This document shows, piece by piece, positions 7,432 to 17,102 of a DNA stretch of 50,651 nucleotides. Each line of letters begins with the position of its first letter. The stretch's first letter is position 1. The stretch comes from Candidatus Neomarinimicrobiota bacterium (GTDB lineage: Bacteria; Fidelibacterota; SORT01): assembly GCA_022567655.1 (NCBI GenBank), contig JADFGO010000003.1, forward strand, positions 1 to 50,651. The letters run 5' to 3'. The position numbers were made by a program, and so were the translations under genes. The notes under the pieces are model-generated. The model ran no database searches. It was not told the origin of the DNA and worked only from the letters and a program-made list of their open reading frames with translations.

Positions 7432-8388
7432 ATGGAAAAGAAGAAAAAAATACTTGTCGGGGGTCAGGCGGTTATCGAAGGTGTTATGATGCGCGCTCCC
7501 GGATCATATGCCACTGCGGTGAGAAGATCAAACGGCGAGATTGAAATCGACCGGCATGAGTTCATCTCTGTCTTAGAGAGGCGTAAATATTTGAACGTTC
7601 CTGTACTGCGGGGAATAGTCTCCCTATTTGAAATGTTGAAAATCGGGTTGGATTCGCTTCAATGGTCGGCTGAAATTAGTATGGAAGATCTCGAACCGGA
7701 GAATGAAAGCAGCAAACCGGGGAAGTTAGCGAAAGCAGGTACACTGCTGATTGCACTTTCCCTCGGATTAGGGATATTTTTCGTGCTCCCGCTCGTCCTT
7801 ACAACGAAGTTGTTTGAGATCGAAAGAGAGGCGATGCCGTTCAATATTGTGTCGGGTTTAATCAGAATCACCCTCTTTTTATTGTATATTATGGCAATTT
7901 CACTAATGAACGACATCAAACGGTTGTTCATGTATCACGGTGCGGAGCACAAAATGATATTTGCTTTCGAAGCCGGATGCCGGCTACTTCCTTCCGAGGC
8001 GCAGACCTTCACGAGGTTCCACCCGAGATGCGGAACGAGTTTCCTGCTCATAGTCATGTTAGTATCGATCCTCGTGTTCGGATTAATCGATACGATCATA
8101 ATAGACATTATCGGTTCGATAAACCTCTTGATGCGTTTTGCGTGGCATCTTCCGCTCATTCCATTCGTGGCGGGTTTGGGTTATGAGGCGATTAAACTGT
8201 CCGGCAAATACGGCGCATCGGGAATCGGGAAAATACTTGTATCGCCCGGTCTCTGGCTTCAGAGGTTGACAACGAATGAACCCGATGACGCTCAATTGGA
8301 AGTAGCTGCTGCAGCATTAAAATCAGCGCTCGGCGATGATTATGAGGAATACGTAGGAGAACAATTCGTAGCGGACACGGTGAAATGA
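7432..8388 (+). CDS. yqhQ: DUF1385 / YqhQ-type membrane protein
   Basis: A 318-residue integral membrane protein of the DUF1385 (YqhQ) family, whose biochemical role is not known to me. Family marks are the N-terminal [20 protein letters not shown] and the central [14 protein letters not shown] with [13 protein letters not shown], containing conserved His, Glu and Cys residues. Four or five hydrophobic segments are visible (about 105-125, 140-165, 205-225, 230-250). The start has no Shine-Dalgarno sequence because the rpmE terminator ends nine nt upstream. The gene precedes prfA, overlapping it by four nt, an arrangement common for this family and suggesting a link to translation or peptide release that remains unexplained. 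Confidence 0.9.
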   Translation: MEKKKKILVGGQAVIEGVMMRAPGSYATAVRRSNGEIEIDRHEFISVLERRKYLNVPVLRGIVSLFEMLKIGLDSLQWSAEISMEDLEPENESSKPGKLAKAGTLLIALSLGLGIFFVLPLVLTTKLFEIEREAMPFNIVSGLIRITLFLLYIMAISLMNDIKRLFMYHGAEHKMIFAFEAGCRLLPSEAQTFTRFHPRCGTSFLLIVMLVSILVFGLIDTIIIDIIGSINLLMRFAWHLPLIPFVAGLGYEAIKLSGKYGASGIGKILVSPGLWLQRLTTNEPDDAQLEVAAAALKSALGDDYEEYVGEQFVADTVK

Positions 8389-9464
8389 AAGCCAATCAGA
8401 GCATAGATAAAATTCTCGAAAGATACGATGAGCTCTCCTCGCTTTTGAGCGATCCCTCCGTGATGGCTGATAATAAAAGATTTCGCCAGCTTGCCAAGGA
8501 ACAGAGTGAACTCGTGCCTATAGTTGACAAGGCGGCTGAAGTTGACAATCTCCGGAAAAAAATTGATGAGGATGAGGAAATCCTCAAGGGTGAGGACGAG
8601 GAGCTCAAGACTTTAGCGGAGGAAGAGATTCGTGAATTGAACGAATCCCTGAGACCTCTGGAGGAGGAAATCAGGGAGCTGCTCCTTCCAAAGGACCCTG
8701 ACGACAGCAAGAGAGCTGTGCTGGAAATCCGCGCCGGCACCGGAGGTGACGAAGCAGCGATGTTCGCCGCTGATCTCTTCAGGATGTACACGAAATACTT
8801 TGAGAGAAAAGGCTTGAAATACGAGGTATTGTCAAGCAGCCCGACCAACATAGGCGGTTTCAAAGAGGTGATACTGTCAGTAGCCGCTGATAACTCTTAC
8901 GGTGATCTCAAATTCGAGAGTGGGGTGCATAGGGTACAGCGGGTACCTGTGACTGAGACGAGCGGACGAATACATACTTCAGCGGCGTCTGTGGCTGTAT
9001 TGCCGGAGGCGGACGAAGTTGACGTTGAAATCAATATGAACGATTTAAAGATCGACGTGTACAGATCGACGGGACCGGGCGGTCAGAGCGTCAATACGAC
9101 CGACTCGGCGGTCAGGATAACCCATCTTCCCACCGGCCTGGTTGTCTCATGTCAGGATGAGAAATCGCAGCACAAGAACAAAGCGAAAGCATTAAAAGTA
9201 TTAAGGACAAGGCTCTTGGAACAGATGAAGGAAGAACAACAAAGCGAGATAGCCGCCGAGAGACGTCTGATGGTCGGCACAGGGGATAGAAGCGCAAAAG
9301 TGCGGACATACAATTACCCTCAAAATAGAGTTACGGATCACAGAATTAACCTTACGCTCTACAGCCTTGATGAGATAGTCAACGGCGACTTGGACGAGCT
9401 GATTGAAGCGAATAAGAGAGAGCTAAGAGCTAAACTTCTCCAGGAACTGGAAAAGGAGAACTGA
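8385..9464 (+). CDS. prfA: Peptide chain release factor 1
   Basis: RF1, 359 residues, reads UAA and UAG and triggers hydrolysis of the finished peptide. The stop-codon reading tripeptide is PVT in [14 protein letters not shown] (a P-x-T motif marks RF1; RF2 has SPF). The catalytic GGQ is at residues 232-234 in [15 protein letters not shown], the glutamine later methylated by PrmC, the next gene. The N-terminal coiled coil (about 1-100) is very rich in Glu and Asp. ATG overlaps the yqhQ stop as ATGA, and GGTGA lies just upstream. Confidence 0.98.
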   Translation: MKANQSIDKILERYDELSSLLSDPSVMADNKRFRQLAKEQSELVPIVDKAAEVDNLRKKIDEDEEILKGEDEELKTLAEEEIRELNESLRPLEEEIRELLLPKDPDDSKRAVLEIRAGTGGDEAAMFAADLFRMYTKYFERKGLKYEVLSSSPTNIGGFKEVILSVAADNSYGDLKFESGVHRVQRVPVTETSGRIHTSAASVAVLPEADEVDVEINMNDLKIDVYRSTGPGGQSVNTTDSAVRITHLPTGLVVSCQDEKSQHKNKAKALKVLRTRLLEQMKEEQQSEIAAERRLMVGTGDRSAKVRTYNYPQNRVTDHRINLTLYSLDEIVNGDLDELIEANKRELRAKLLQELEKEN

Positions 9465-9469
9465 TTCCT

Positions 9470-10345
9470 GTGCCGAACCCGGATCAACTCTTGAGCATAA
9501 AGAATATTCTCGATAAGTCTTCTGAATACTTAGAGGGCAAGGGAGTCGATTCGCCGCTCCTGAACGCTGAATTACTTCTGTCTCACACGCTCGGAAAGCG
9601 GAGAATCGATCTTTATCTCGAATACGACAGAGTGATCTCAACGTCAGAAACGATCCAGTATAAATCTCTCTTGAAGGAAAGGGGAAGGAGAAAACCGGTA
9701 CAGTATATTTTGGGGGAGACAGAATTTATGGGTCTGACTTTGCGTGTTGACCAAACCGTCCTGATCCCCCGACCGGAGACTGAGCAGATGGTGGAGATTG
9801 CTTTAGAAATCCTTGAGGACAAACATAAAATTGAGTTGAATATCCTTGACGTTGGAACCGGAAGTGGAAACATAGCGATTGCACTTGCAAGTCGTTTGGG
9901 GTCGGCATCTATCACAGCTTTGGATGTCAGCGAGGAAGCAATAGAACTGGCTGTTGCAAACGCTGAGAGAAATGGAGTCGGCGGCAAGATAAGGTTTTTG
10001 GTTCATGACTTTATTTCTACCGGGTTTCCCGACGGCAAGTACGACATGATAATTTCCAATCCGCCTTATGTTTCGCTCGATTCTTTTAAATCACTCCCAC
10101 CTGAGGTTAGAGAATGGGAACCCGAAGCCGCGGTGACAGATTATTCGGATGGTTTTGATTTCATCAAAAAAATAATATCGCTATCCTCCGATTCTCTTAA
10201 AACCGGCGGTACGCTTCTGATGGAAATCGGCGGCGATCATCAGAAAGAACAGGTGACGGAGCTTATGAAGAAAGCGGGATACTCAGAACTGAACGTCGGA
10301 GAGGATTACAACTCTCACGCCCGATTCGTTTCCGCCATGAATTGA
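9470..10345 (+). CDS. prmC: Release factor glutamine N5-methyltransferase
   Basis: A 291-residue SAM-dependent enzyme that methylates the GGQ glutamine of release factors. The N-terminal substrate-binding helical bundle contains PVQYILGETEFMGL and VLIPRPETEQMVE; the Rossmann part has LDVGTGSGNIAIALA for SAM and the catalytic NPPY in MIISNPPYVSL. It starts at GTG 9470 with AAGGAG eleven nt upstream, and follows prfA by five nt. Substrate and enzyme genes are therefore adjacent and cotranscribed. Confidence 0.96.
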   Translation: MPNPDQLLSIKNILDKSSEYLEGKGVDSPLLNAELLLSHTLGKRRIDLYLEYDRVISTSETIQYKSLLKERGRRKPVQYILGETEFMGLTLRVDQTVLIPRPETEQMVEIALEILEDKHKIELNILDVGTGSGNIAIALASRLGSASITALDVSEEAIELAVANAERNGVGGKIRFLVHDFISTGFPDGKYDMIISNPPYVSLDSFKSLPPEVREWEPEAAVTDYSDGFDFIKKIISLSSDSLKTGGTLLMEIGGDHQKEQVTELMKKAGYSELNVGEDYNSHARFVSAMN

Positions 10346-10358
10346 GGAGGATCAAGAT

Positions 10359-11201
10359 CTGGCTGAAAGCAGCATAAAAGCCTACCTTCAACTCTTACGA
10401 CCTCATAACGCCGCAATAGGCGGTATTTCGATTTTTATAGGCGCTTTCCTTGCCGGAAAGATAGAACCTGCATACGCGATCATATTTGCGTGCACCAGCG
10501 GCGTATTGATCACAGCGGCAGCCAACAGCGTCAATGATATATATGACGTCGAGTCCGACCGCATAAACAAACCATATCGTCCGATAGCTTCGGGAAAGGT
10601 CTCCAAAAACGCTGCGATATGGATTTCTGTTATGTTATACACAGGCGGGATTATATCAGGCGCCATGGTGAACAGAGCCGCGCTGGTTATCGCCGTTTCC
10701 GCAGTCATACTCACTTACGTATATTCAGCGCGTCTAAAAGGAGTGAGTCTCTGGGGTAATCTCACGGTAGCCCTTCTGACTTCAATAGCGTTCATATACG
10801 GCGGAGTTGCTGTCGGCAGGGTTAAGGAATCGATGATACCGGCGATTTTTTCCTTTTTTTACCATTTCGGCAGAGAGGTTATCAAGGACGTGGAGGACAT
10901 GGAGGGAGACAGCAAAGCCGGATTGAAAACGTTCCCGATACGCTATGGAACCGAAGCTTCCCTGAAGCTTGCGGGAATTTCTTTCGGACTTTTAATAGTT
11001 CTCACATTTTTACCTTTCCTTTATAAGATGTACAACATAGTTTATCTCGCTGTGGTATTGGTGGGTGTTGACCTCGTTTTAGTTTACACCATGATTTCTG
11101 CGCGGAGAAATTCAGGAAGTGCAAACCTGAAAAGATTAAATACATTATTAAAAGTAGGCATGCTCATCGGGTTAATGTCTATTTATCTCGGTACTTTATG
11201 A
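10359..11201 (+). CDS. UbiA-family prenyltransferase, CTG start
   Basis: A 280-residue membrane prenyltransferase. The first Asp motif is NSVNDIYDVESDRINKPYRP and the second DVEDMEGDSKAGLKTFP, the paired metal-diphosphate sites of UbiA enzymes. The subfamily resembles FCB-group proteins annotated as geranylgeranylglycerol-phosphate geranylgeranyltransferase, but quinone prenylation is also possible. The conserved N-terminus (KAYLQLLRPHNAAIGGIS) is coded upstream of the first ATG/GTG/TTG in frame (10506), and the frame opens only at 10341. The best start is CTG 10359 with GAGGAGG eight nt before it. Multiple transmembrane helices are visible. Its stop overlaps the dnaE start as ATGA. Confidence 0.85.
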   Translation: MAESSIKAYLQLLRPHNAAIGGISIFIGAFLAGKIEPAYAIIFACTSGVLITAAANSVNDIYDVESDRINKPYRPIASGKVSKNAAIWISVMLYTGGIISGAMVNRAALVIAVSAVILTYVYSARLKGVSLWGNLTVALLTSIAFIYGGVAVGRVKESMIPAIFSFFYHFGREVIKDVEDMEGDSKAGLKTFPIRYGTEASLKLAGISFGLLIVLTFLPFLYKMYNIVYLAVVLVGVDLVLVYTMISARRNSGSANLKRLNTLLKVGMLIGLMSIYLGTL

Positions 11202-14200
11202 GTAATTTCGTCCATCTGCACAACCACTCGGATTACAGTTTACTTGACGGCGCCTGCAGGATTCATTCACTCGTAGATGCTGCCTTGGAATACGATATGC
11301 CTGCGGTGGCGCTTACCGACCATGGGAACATGTTTGGTGCCATTGAATTTTACAAGTACGCAAAATCTCGGGGTGTCAAGCCTCTGATAGGTATGGAAGC
11401 TTATATCGCTCCCCGAACCCGTTTCGAGAAGAGTTCCACACCGGGTAAAAGAGAAAAGACATCTTACCATATTCTGCTTATCGCTGAAAATAAAACCGGT
11501 TACGGCAACCTAATGAAACTATCGAGTCTTGCCTACTTAGAGGGCTTTTACTATAAGCCCAGAATCGACAAGGAAATACTGCGCAAATACAGCGAAGGAC
11601 TTATTTGTACTTCAGGCTGCCTGAATGGTGAGTTAGCGCATTGCCTTACCATGGGTGATACCGACGGAGCGCTTGCGGTCGCAGAGGAATATAAAAGTAT
11701 CTTTAACGGAAATTATTATCTTGAAATTCAAAATCATGGAACGCCCGAGGATGAGATAATCTTAAAAGAGGTTCCACGGATTGCCGAAAAACTCGATATT
11801 CAATTGATAGGGACCAACGATTGTCACTATCTGAAGAAAGAGCACGCGGAAGCACATGACGTGCTGCTTTGTCTTCAGACGGGTAAGACTTTAAAAGATA
11901 CCGACCGGATGAAGTACAGTTCTGACAATTTCTACTTCAAGGATCCTGACGAGATGAAAGCGCTGTTCGTAGAATCGCCTGAAGCGGTCAAAAACACTAT
12001 TGAGTTGGCGGAACGCTGCGACGTTGATCTCGAAACGGGCACGTTTCACATGCCTAATTTCCCGCTGCCCGAGGGTGAGAACACACCGGAAGAATTTCTC
12101 GAAAAGCTGGTCTGGAAGGGGGTTTCCGAAAAATATGAAGTCGTTGACGAGGCTATAAAGAAAAGAGTTCAGCACGAAATCGATACTATAAACAGTATGG
12201 GTTTCCCCGGATATTTTCTGATAGTAAATGACTTCATCAGGTACGCAAAGGAAAATGGGATACCGGTCGGACCGGGAAGGGGATCAGCTACGGGAAGCGT
12301 GGTTTCATACGCTCTGGGCATAACCGAAATCGATCCGTTAAAATACGGCTTGATTTTCGAACGGTTTTTAAATCCTGACAGGATCAGTATGCCAGACATA
12401 GACATAGATTTCTGTTATGAGCGCAGAGGCGAAGTGATCAATTATATCAAAGAACGCTTTGGAAAAGATTCAGTTACACAGATCATCACGTTCGGAACCA
12501 TGAGGGCGAGAGCCGCGATCAGAGACGTAGGAAGAGTATTGAATATGCCGTACGCGGACGTGGACAGAATAGCAAAACTTATACCTCCCGCTCCTAACGT
12601 CTCGCTCGAAGAGGCGCTGGAAAAGGTACCCGAACTTGTTGATATAGAGAAGAAAGACGAAACCCACCGTAAGTTGATCGAATATTCCCTTCTCCTGGAA
12701 GGAATGAGCAGGCACGCATCCACTCATGCAGCGGGAGTTGTTATAACGCCGGGGGCGCTGTCAGACTATGTGCCGCTGTATAAGTCGGTAACCGACGATG
12801 TGACTACTCAGTACGACATGAAGATGCTTGATACAATCGGGCTGTTAAAAATGGACTTTTTGGGTCTGCGCACCCTGACCGTTCTCCAGAAAACTCTCGA
12901 TATGCTGAAAGAAAAGGGAATTGACGTAGATCTTGGGAATATCTCTCTCGAAATCGATGAAATATATGAGCTGTTCGGTAAGGGCGAGACAATCGGAATC
13001 TTTCAATTTGAATCACCCGGAATGAAAGATACGCTTAAAAGGCTCAAGCCGACAAAATTAGAAGATCTTATCGCCGTAAATGCTCTTTTCAGACCCGGTC
13101 CCATGGACAACATATCGGAGTTTATCAAGCGGAAACATGGAGAAAAGAAGATCGAGTACCTTCACCCTGCTCTTGAGCCGATTTTGAAAGAGACTTACGG
13201 AATTATCGTTTATCAGGAACAGGTGATGAGAATCGCTAATGAACTTGCAGGTTTGAGTCTCTCAAAAGCAGACATAATGCGGTCGGCTATGGGGAAGAAG
13301 AAAAGAAAATTGATGGAGGAACAGAAAAAATATTTCCTCGAAAGCGCCGCCAAGAATAAGCTCGATAAAAAATTATCCAAAGACCTTTGGACGCTGTTGG
13401 AAAAATTTGCTCAGTACGGATTCAATAAAAGCCATTCGACTGCCTATGCGCTGATAGCCTACAGAACAGGATACCTGAAGGTGAAACATCCGGCGGAGTT
13501 TATGGCTGCGACAGTGACGAGCGAAATGACCGATACCGACAGGCTTAAAGTTCTGATAAAAGAATGTAAAAAAATGGGGCTGGAGATAGTCCCTCCGGAT
13601 ATCAACAGCAGCAAAGCTGATTTTGCAACAGACGGCAATAAAATTCAGTACGCTTTAGCGGCAATTAAAAACGTCGGAGTAAAGGCAGCCAACTCGGTAA
13701 TAAAAGCGGTTGAGGAAAACAGTCCTATTAGAACTATATTCGATTTGGTAAAACATGTCGATCTGAGACTTGTTAACAAAAAAGTGCTCGAATCTCTCGC
13801 ATGTTCCGGGGCTCTTGATTCATTAGAAGGTAAACGCTCGGCGAAGTTCGAGAGCGTCGGAAGAGCATTGGAATTCGCCCAGAGATATCAGTCCGAACTG
13901 AGCCGCGGACAGACGAGTCTGTTCGGAGGGAAACAGTCAGGTGCGACCATAGGTGGTGATCAACCGAATCTTCACAACGTTGAAGAATGGAGTGACAGCG
14001 AACGGATAAAAAACGAATTAAGCGCCTTCGGTTTTCATTTGATCGAGCATCAGCTTGAAAAATACGCCATAGAGCTTAACTCATTTACGAACCATGTACC
14101 CGGAAAACCTTTAAACGGCACTAATAAGGTGATAAAAACCGGTGGAATTCTGATTGACGTTAAAGTTCATTTTGACAGAAATAACAAACAGATGGCTTTC

Positions 14201-14635
14201 TGCCAACTTGAAGGGATAGACGACAACACGATCGAATTGTTGGTGTTCACAGAGGTCTATGAACGTTATAAAGACCTGATAATGGACGAAAGTATGGTGC
14301 TGGTGTCCGGCAAACTGTCTACGAGAGACAATTCCGACACGAAACTTGTAGCTACCGAGTTTATTCCGCTTCAGGATGCACTTGAAACTCAGACCAGATC
14401 AGTAATGGTAAAGATAGATCTTTCGACTCATTCTCCGGAGGATATAGAGCGTGTCAGCGAAGCTGCGGTGAAGTTTAAAGGCAATTGCAGATTCGGGTTT
14501 TTGGTTTCCTCAAAGGGTAAAAAAGTCAACGAGATACTGTCGAGCAAAATCTCGGTCAACCCGGATAAGTTATTATTCGAGGCAGTCGATGAAATCTTAG
14601 GGACCGATTCTATCGTCCTGAAGAGCGCTATTTGA
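11198..14635 (+). CDS. dnaE: DNA polymerase III alpha subunit
   Basis: The replicative polymerase catalytic subunit, 1145 residues, close to E. coli DnaE. The PHP domain opens with FVHLHNHSDYSLLDGACRI (HxH metal motif). The polymerase core has PGRGSATGSVVSYALGITEI and the catalytic triad motif PDIDIDFCYERR near residues 398-404; RPGPMDNISEFIKRKHG and GIVYQEQVMRIANELAG follow, then the helix-hairpin-helix (PPDINSSKADF; AIKNVGVKAAN) and the OB fold (about 980-1060, GILIDVKVHF). No DnaQ exonuclease domain is inserted. It overlaps the prenyltransferase gene by four nt. Confidence 0.97.
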   Translation: MSNFVHLHNHSDYSLLDGACRIHSLVDAALEYDMPAVALTDHGNMFGAIEFYKYAKSRGVKPLIGMEAYIAPRTRFEKSSTPGKREKTSYHILLIAENKTGYGNLMKLSSLAYLEGFYYKPRIDKEILRKYSEGLICTSGCLNGELAHCLTMGDTDGALAVAEEYKSIFNGNYYLEIQNHGTPEDEIILKEVPRIAEKLDIQLIGTNDCHYLKKEHAEAHDVLLCLQTGKTLKDTDRMKYSSDNFYFKDPDEMKALFVESPEAVKNTIELAERCDVDLETGTFHMPNFPLPEGENTPEEFLEKLVWKGVSEKYEVVDEAIKKRVQHEIDTINSMGFPGYFLIVNDFIRYAKENGIPVGPGRGSATGSVVSYALGITEIDPLKYGLIFERFLNPDRISMPDIDIDFCYERRGEVINYIKERFGKDSVTQIITFGTMRARAAIRDVGRVLNMPYADVDRIAKLIPPAPNVSLEEALEKVPELVDIEKKDETHRKLIEYSLLLEGMSRHASTHAAGVVITPGALSDYVPLYKSVTDDVTTQYDMKMLDTIGLLKMDFLGLRTLTVLQKTLDMLKEKGIDVDLGNISLEIDEIYELFGKGETIGIFQFESPGMKDTLKRLKPTKLEDLIAVNALFRPGPMDNISEFIKRKHGEKKIEYLHPALEPILKETYGIIVYQEQVMRIANELAGLSLSKADIMRSAMGKKKRKLMEEQKKYFLESAAKNKLDKKLSKDLWTLLEKFAQYGFNKSHSTAYALIAYRTGYLKVKHPAEFMAATVTSEMTDTDRLKVLIKECKKMGLEIVPPDINSSKADFATDGNKIQYALAAIKNVGVKAANSVIKAVEENSPIRTIFDLVKHVDLRLVNKKVLESLACSGALDSLEGKRSAKFESVGRALEFAQRYQSELSRGQTSLFGGKQSGATIGGDQPNLHNVEEWSDSERIKNELSAFGFHLIEHQLEKYAIELNSFTNHVPGKPLNGTNKVIKTGGILIDVKVHFDRNNKQMAFCQLEGIDDNTIELLVFTEVYERYKDLIMDESMVLVSGKLSTRDNSDTKLVATEFIPLQDALETQTRSVMVKIDLSTHSPEDIERVSEAAVKFKGNCRFGFLVSSKGKKVNEILSSKISVNPDKLLFEAVDEILGTDSIVLKSAI

Positions 14636-14641
14636 GATTGT

Positions 14642-15097
14642 ATGGTGGCGGTTCTGCAAAGAGTATCACGGGGTAACGTCGCCGTTGGGAATAAAACAGT
14701 TAATGAGATAGGAATGGGTCTGGTCGTTCTTCTTGGAGTATTCGAAGGAGACGAAGAAAGGGAGGCTGAACTGTTGGCGGACAAAACAGTTAACTTGAGA
14801 ATATTTAACGATGCTGCGGGGAAAATGAACCGTTCTTTGATTGAGGTTGGCGGAGAAGCATTGGTTATATCTCAGTTTACGCTTTGCGCGGATTACAGAA
14901 AAGGGAGAAGACCTAATTTTCTTAGAGCGGCAAAACCCGAAAAAGCCGAGAATCTTTATATGAGATACGTTGACAGAATCAATGAGTCGGGAGTAAACGT
15001 CAAGACGGGTGAGTTCGGGGCAATGATGGAGGTAGAACTGATTAATAGCGGACCGGTTACGATTACTCTGGACACAGAAGTGCTCCGAAAGGCTTAG
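14642..15097 (+). CDS. dtd: D-aminoacyl-tRNA deacylase
   Basis: A 151-residue DTD enzyme that removes D-amino acids (and glycine mischarged to tRNA-Ala) from tRNA. The conserved active-site motif is [17 protein letters not shown] and the second signature, facing it across the dimer, is the GP-containing [12 protein letters not shown], preceded by FGAMMEVEL. Length is typical (about 145-150). It begins seven nt after dnaE with no clear RBS, so coupling to dnaE translation is likely. Confidence 0.95.
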   Translation: MVAVLQRVSRGNVAVGNKTVNEIGMGLVVLLGVFEGDEEREAELLADKTVNLRIFNDAAGKMNRSLIEVGGEALVISQFTLCADYRKGRRPNFLRAAKPEKAENLYMRYVDRINESGVNVKTGEFGAMMEVELINSGPVTITLDTEVLRKA

Positions 15098-15102
15098 GAA
15101 GA

Positions 15103-15513
15103 GTGTTGGAAAAAATAATAAGAGTGTTGATAGCCAAACCGGGGCTTGACGGACATGACCGGGGCGCCAAGGTAATAGCGAGTGCGCTCAGAGACGCCGG
15201 GATGGAAGTCATATACTTAGGACTCAGACAGACACCTGAAATGATAGTAAATGCCGCCCTTGAAGAAGACGTTGACGTAATTTCCCTCAGCATATTATCG
15301 GGAGCTCATATGACTATATTTCCCGAGGTGCTTAAACTGATGAAGAAAGAAAAGATTGAGGACGTATTATTGACAGGGGGTGGGATCATTCCTGAGAAAG
15401 ACATGAAGGCATTGGGAGAAATCGGTGTGGGGAAGCTGTTTGGACCGGGTACGCCGCTGTCGGAAGGAGTGGAATACATAAGGGATTGGGTTTCGAAAAA
15501 CAGGAATTCGTAA
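15103..15513 (+). CDS. B12-binding subunit of methylmalonyl-CoA mutase type
   Basis: A 136-residue stand-alone cobalamin-binding domain. [20 protein letters not shown] contains the DxHxxG motif whose His ligates cobalt; [16 protein letters not shown] and [13 protein letters not shown] are the other loop motifs binding the nucleotide tail of B12. As a separate chain it should pair with a large substrate-binding mutase subunit not in this window. It sits next to a carboxylase subunit that produces or consumes methylmalonyl-CoA, which supports a propionate pathway role. The start is GTG 15103 or TTG 15106; AGGA at 15096-15099 fits the TTG slightly better. Confidence 0.92.
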   Translation: MLEKIIRVLIAKPGLDGHDRGAKVIASALRDAGMEVIYLGLRQTPEMIVNAALEEDVDVISLSILSGAHMTIFPEVLKLMKKEKIEDVLLTGGGIIPEKDMKALGEIGVGKLFGPGTPLSEGVEYIRDWVSKNRNS

Positions 15514-15523
15514 TTATTCGCTG

Positions 15524-17071
15524 ATGGTTGACGCTAAGATCAAAAAATTTGAAGAGATGGTTTCCGAGGCTCGGGCCGGCGGCGGAGAAGAGAGGATCGC
15601 TACCCAACACGACAAGGGTAAGTTAACCGCCCGGGAACGGCTGGACATCTTGCTGGACGAAGGCAGTTTCAACGAGATGGATATGTTCGTCAGACACCGT
15701 TCACATGATTTCGGTCTGGAAAAAGAGAGATATTTAGGCGATGGAGTCGTTACGGGTTCGGGGAAGATCAACGGCAGGCTCGTGTTTGTGTTTAGCCAGG
15801 ATTTTACGGTATTCGGAGGCTCTCTTGCGGAAGGGCATGCAGAAAAAATTTGCAAAATCATGGACATGGCCGCAAAAGTCGGCGCGCCGATGATAGGATT
15901 GAATGACTCCGGGGGAGCCCGGATACAGGAGGGGGTAGTGAGCCTCGGTGGTTATGCGGATATTTTCCTGAGAAACACAATCTTCTCGGGAGTGATCCCG
16001 CAGATTTCGGCTGTAATGGGACCGTGTGCCGGAGGGGCGGTTTATTCGCCCGCTATAACCGATTTCATCCTGATGGTTAGAAACACTTCGTATATGTTCG
16101 TCACCGGACCAAACGTTGTTAAGGCAGTGACTCAAGAGGATATCACGGCAGAGGAGCTGGGCGGAGCTGATACGCACGGCACTAAGAGCGGGGTAAGCCA
16201 CTTTACATGTGAGAATGAGGTGGAATGTCTTGAAACCCTCAGGAAACTTTTGAGTTATATTCCGCAGAACAACTTGGAAGATCCTCCGCGAATTGAATGT
16301 AAAGACCCGAAGAACCGCGAAGATCCGAAACTGGATTCGATTATTCCCGAAAAACGCGAAAAACCATATGACATGAAAGAAGTAATCACCTCGGTAGTGG
16401 ACGAAGGAGAATTTTTCGAAATTCAAAGAGACTTTGCGAAAAATATTGTCATCGGTTTTGCAAGGTTTGACGGCAGGTCTGTAGGGATAGTGGCAAACCA
16501 GCCGGAATATTTAGCGGGGGCATTGGACAGCGATTCTTCGATCAAAGGAGCGAGATTCGTGAGGTTTTGCGATGCATTTAATATTCCGCTGGCAGTATTT
16601 GAGGATGTACCCGGCTTTCTTCCGGGAACAGATCAGGAATGGCGCGGTATCATTAAGCATGGAGCAAAACTGTTATACGCATTTAGCGAGGCTACGGTCC
16701 CGAAGATAACCGTCATCACCCGTAAAGCATACGGCGGCGCTTACGATGTGATGAACTCCAAACACATCAGAAGCGATTTCAATTTTGCCTGGCCCACAGC
16801 TGAGATAGCGGTGATGGGTCCGAAAGGGGCGATAGAAATAATATACAAAAAAGAAATTGCAGCGTCAAAAGACCCGGAGGCTGATAGCAGCCGCTTCGAA
16901 GAAGAGTTCAGGGAAAAATTCGCGAATCCCTATTTAGCGGCGGAGCGAGGCTTCGTAGATGAGGTTATAATGCCTCATAAGACGAGAAGCAAAATAATTG
17001 ACGCTTTTGAGCTATTGGAAAATAAGGTGGATTATAATCCCAAGAAAAAACATGGAAACATTCCGCTTTAA
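15524..17071 (+). CDS. Acyl-CoA carboxylase / methylmalonyl-CoA decarboxylase carboxyltransferase subunit
   Basis: A 515-residue carboxyltransferase of the PccB/MmdA group. [20 protein letters not shown] is the conserved start; [20 protein letters not shown] and [17 protein letters not shown] form the N-terminal crotonase-fold oxyanion loops; [20 protein letters not shown] and [17 protein letters not shown] belong to the C-terminal half. The enzyme moves carboxylate between biotin and propionyl-CoA (propionyl-CoA carboxylase) or runs in reverse in Na+-pumping decarboxylases; the sequence alone does not decide. No biotin carrier, biotin carboxylase or membrane beta subunit is in the window. 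The ATG at 15524 lacks a clear RBS. Confidence 0.94.
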   Translation: MVDAKIKKFEEMVSEARAGGGEERIATQHDKGKLTARERLDILLDEGSFNEMDMFVRHRSHDFGLEKERYLGDGVVTGSGKINGRLVFVFSQDFTVFGGSLAEGHAEKICKIMDMAAKVGAPMIGLNDSGGARIQEGVVSLGGYADIFLRNTIFSGVIPQISAVMGPCAGGAVYSPAITDFILMVRNTSYMFVTGPNVVKAVTQEDITAEELGGADTHGTKSGVSHFTCENEVECLETLRKLLSYIPQNNLEDPPRIECKDPKNREDPKLDSIIPEKREKPYDMKEVITSVVDEGEFFEIQRDFAKNIVIGFARFDGRSVGIVANQPEYLAGALDSDSSIKGARFVRFCDAFNIPLAVFEDVPGFLPGTDQEWRGIIKHGAKLLYAFSEATVPKITVITRKAYGGAYDVMNSKHIRSDFNFAWPTAEIAVMGPKGAIEIIYKKEIAASKDPEADSSRFEEEFREKFANPYLAAERGFVDEVIMPHKTRSKIIDAFELLENKVDYNPKKKHGNIPL

Positions 17072-17102
17072 TTTTTTGGAAGAATAAATTTATGGAGCTA
17101 TT

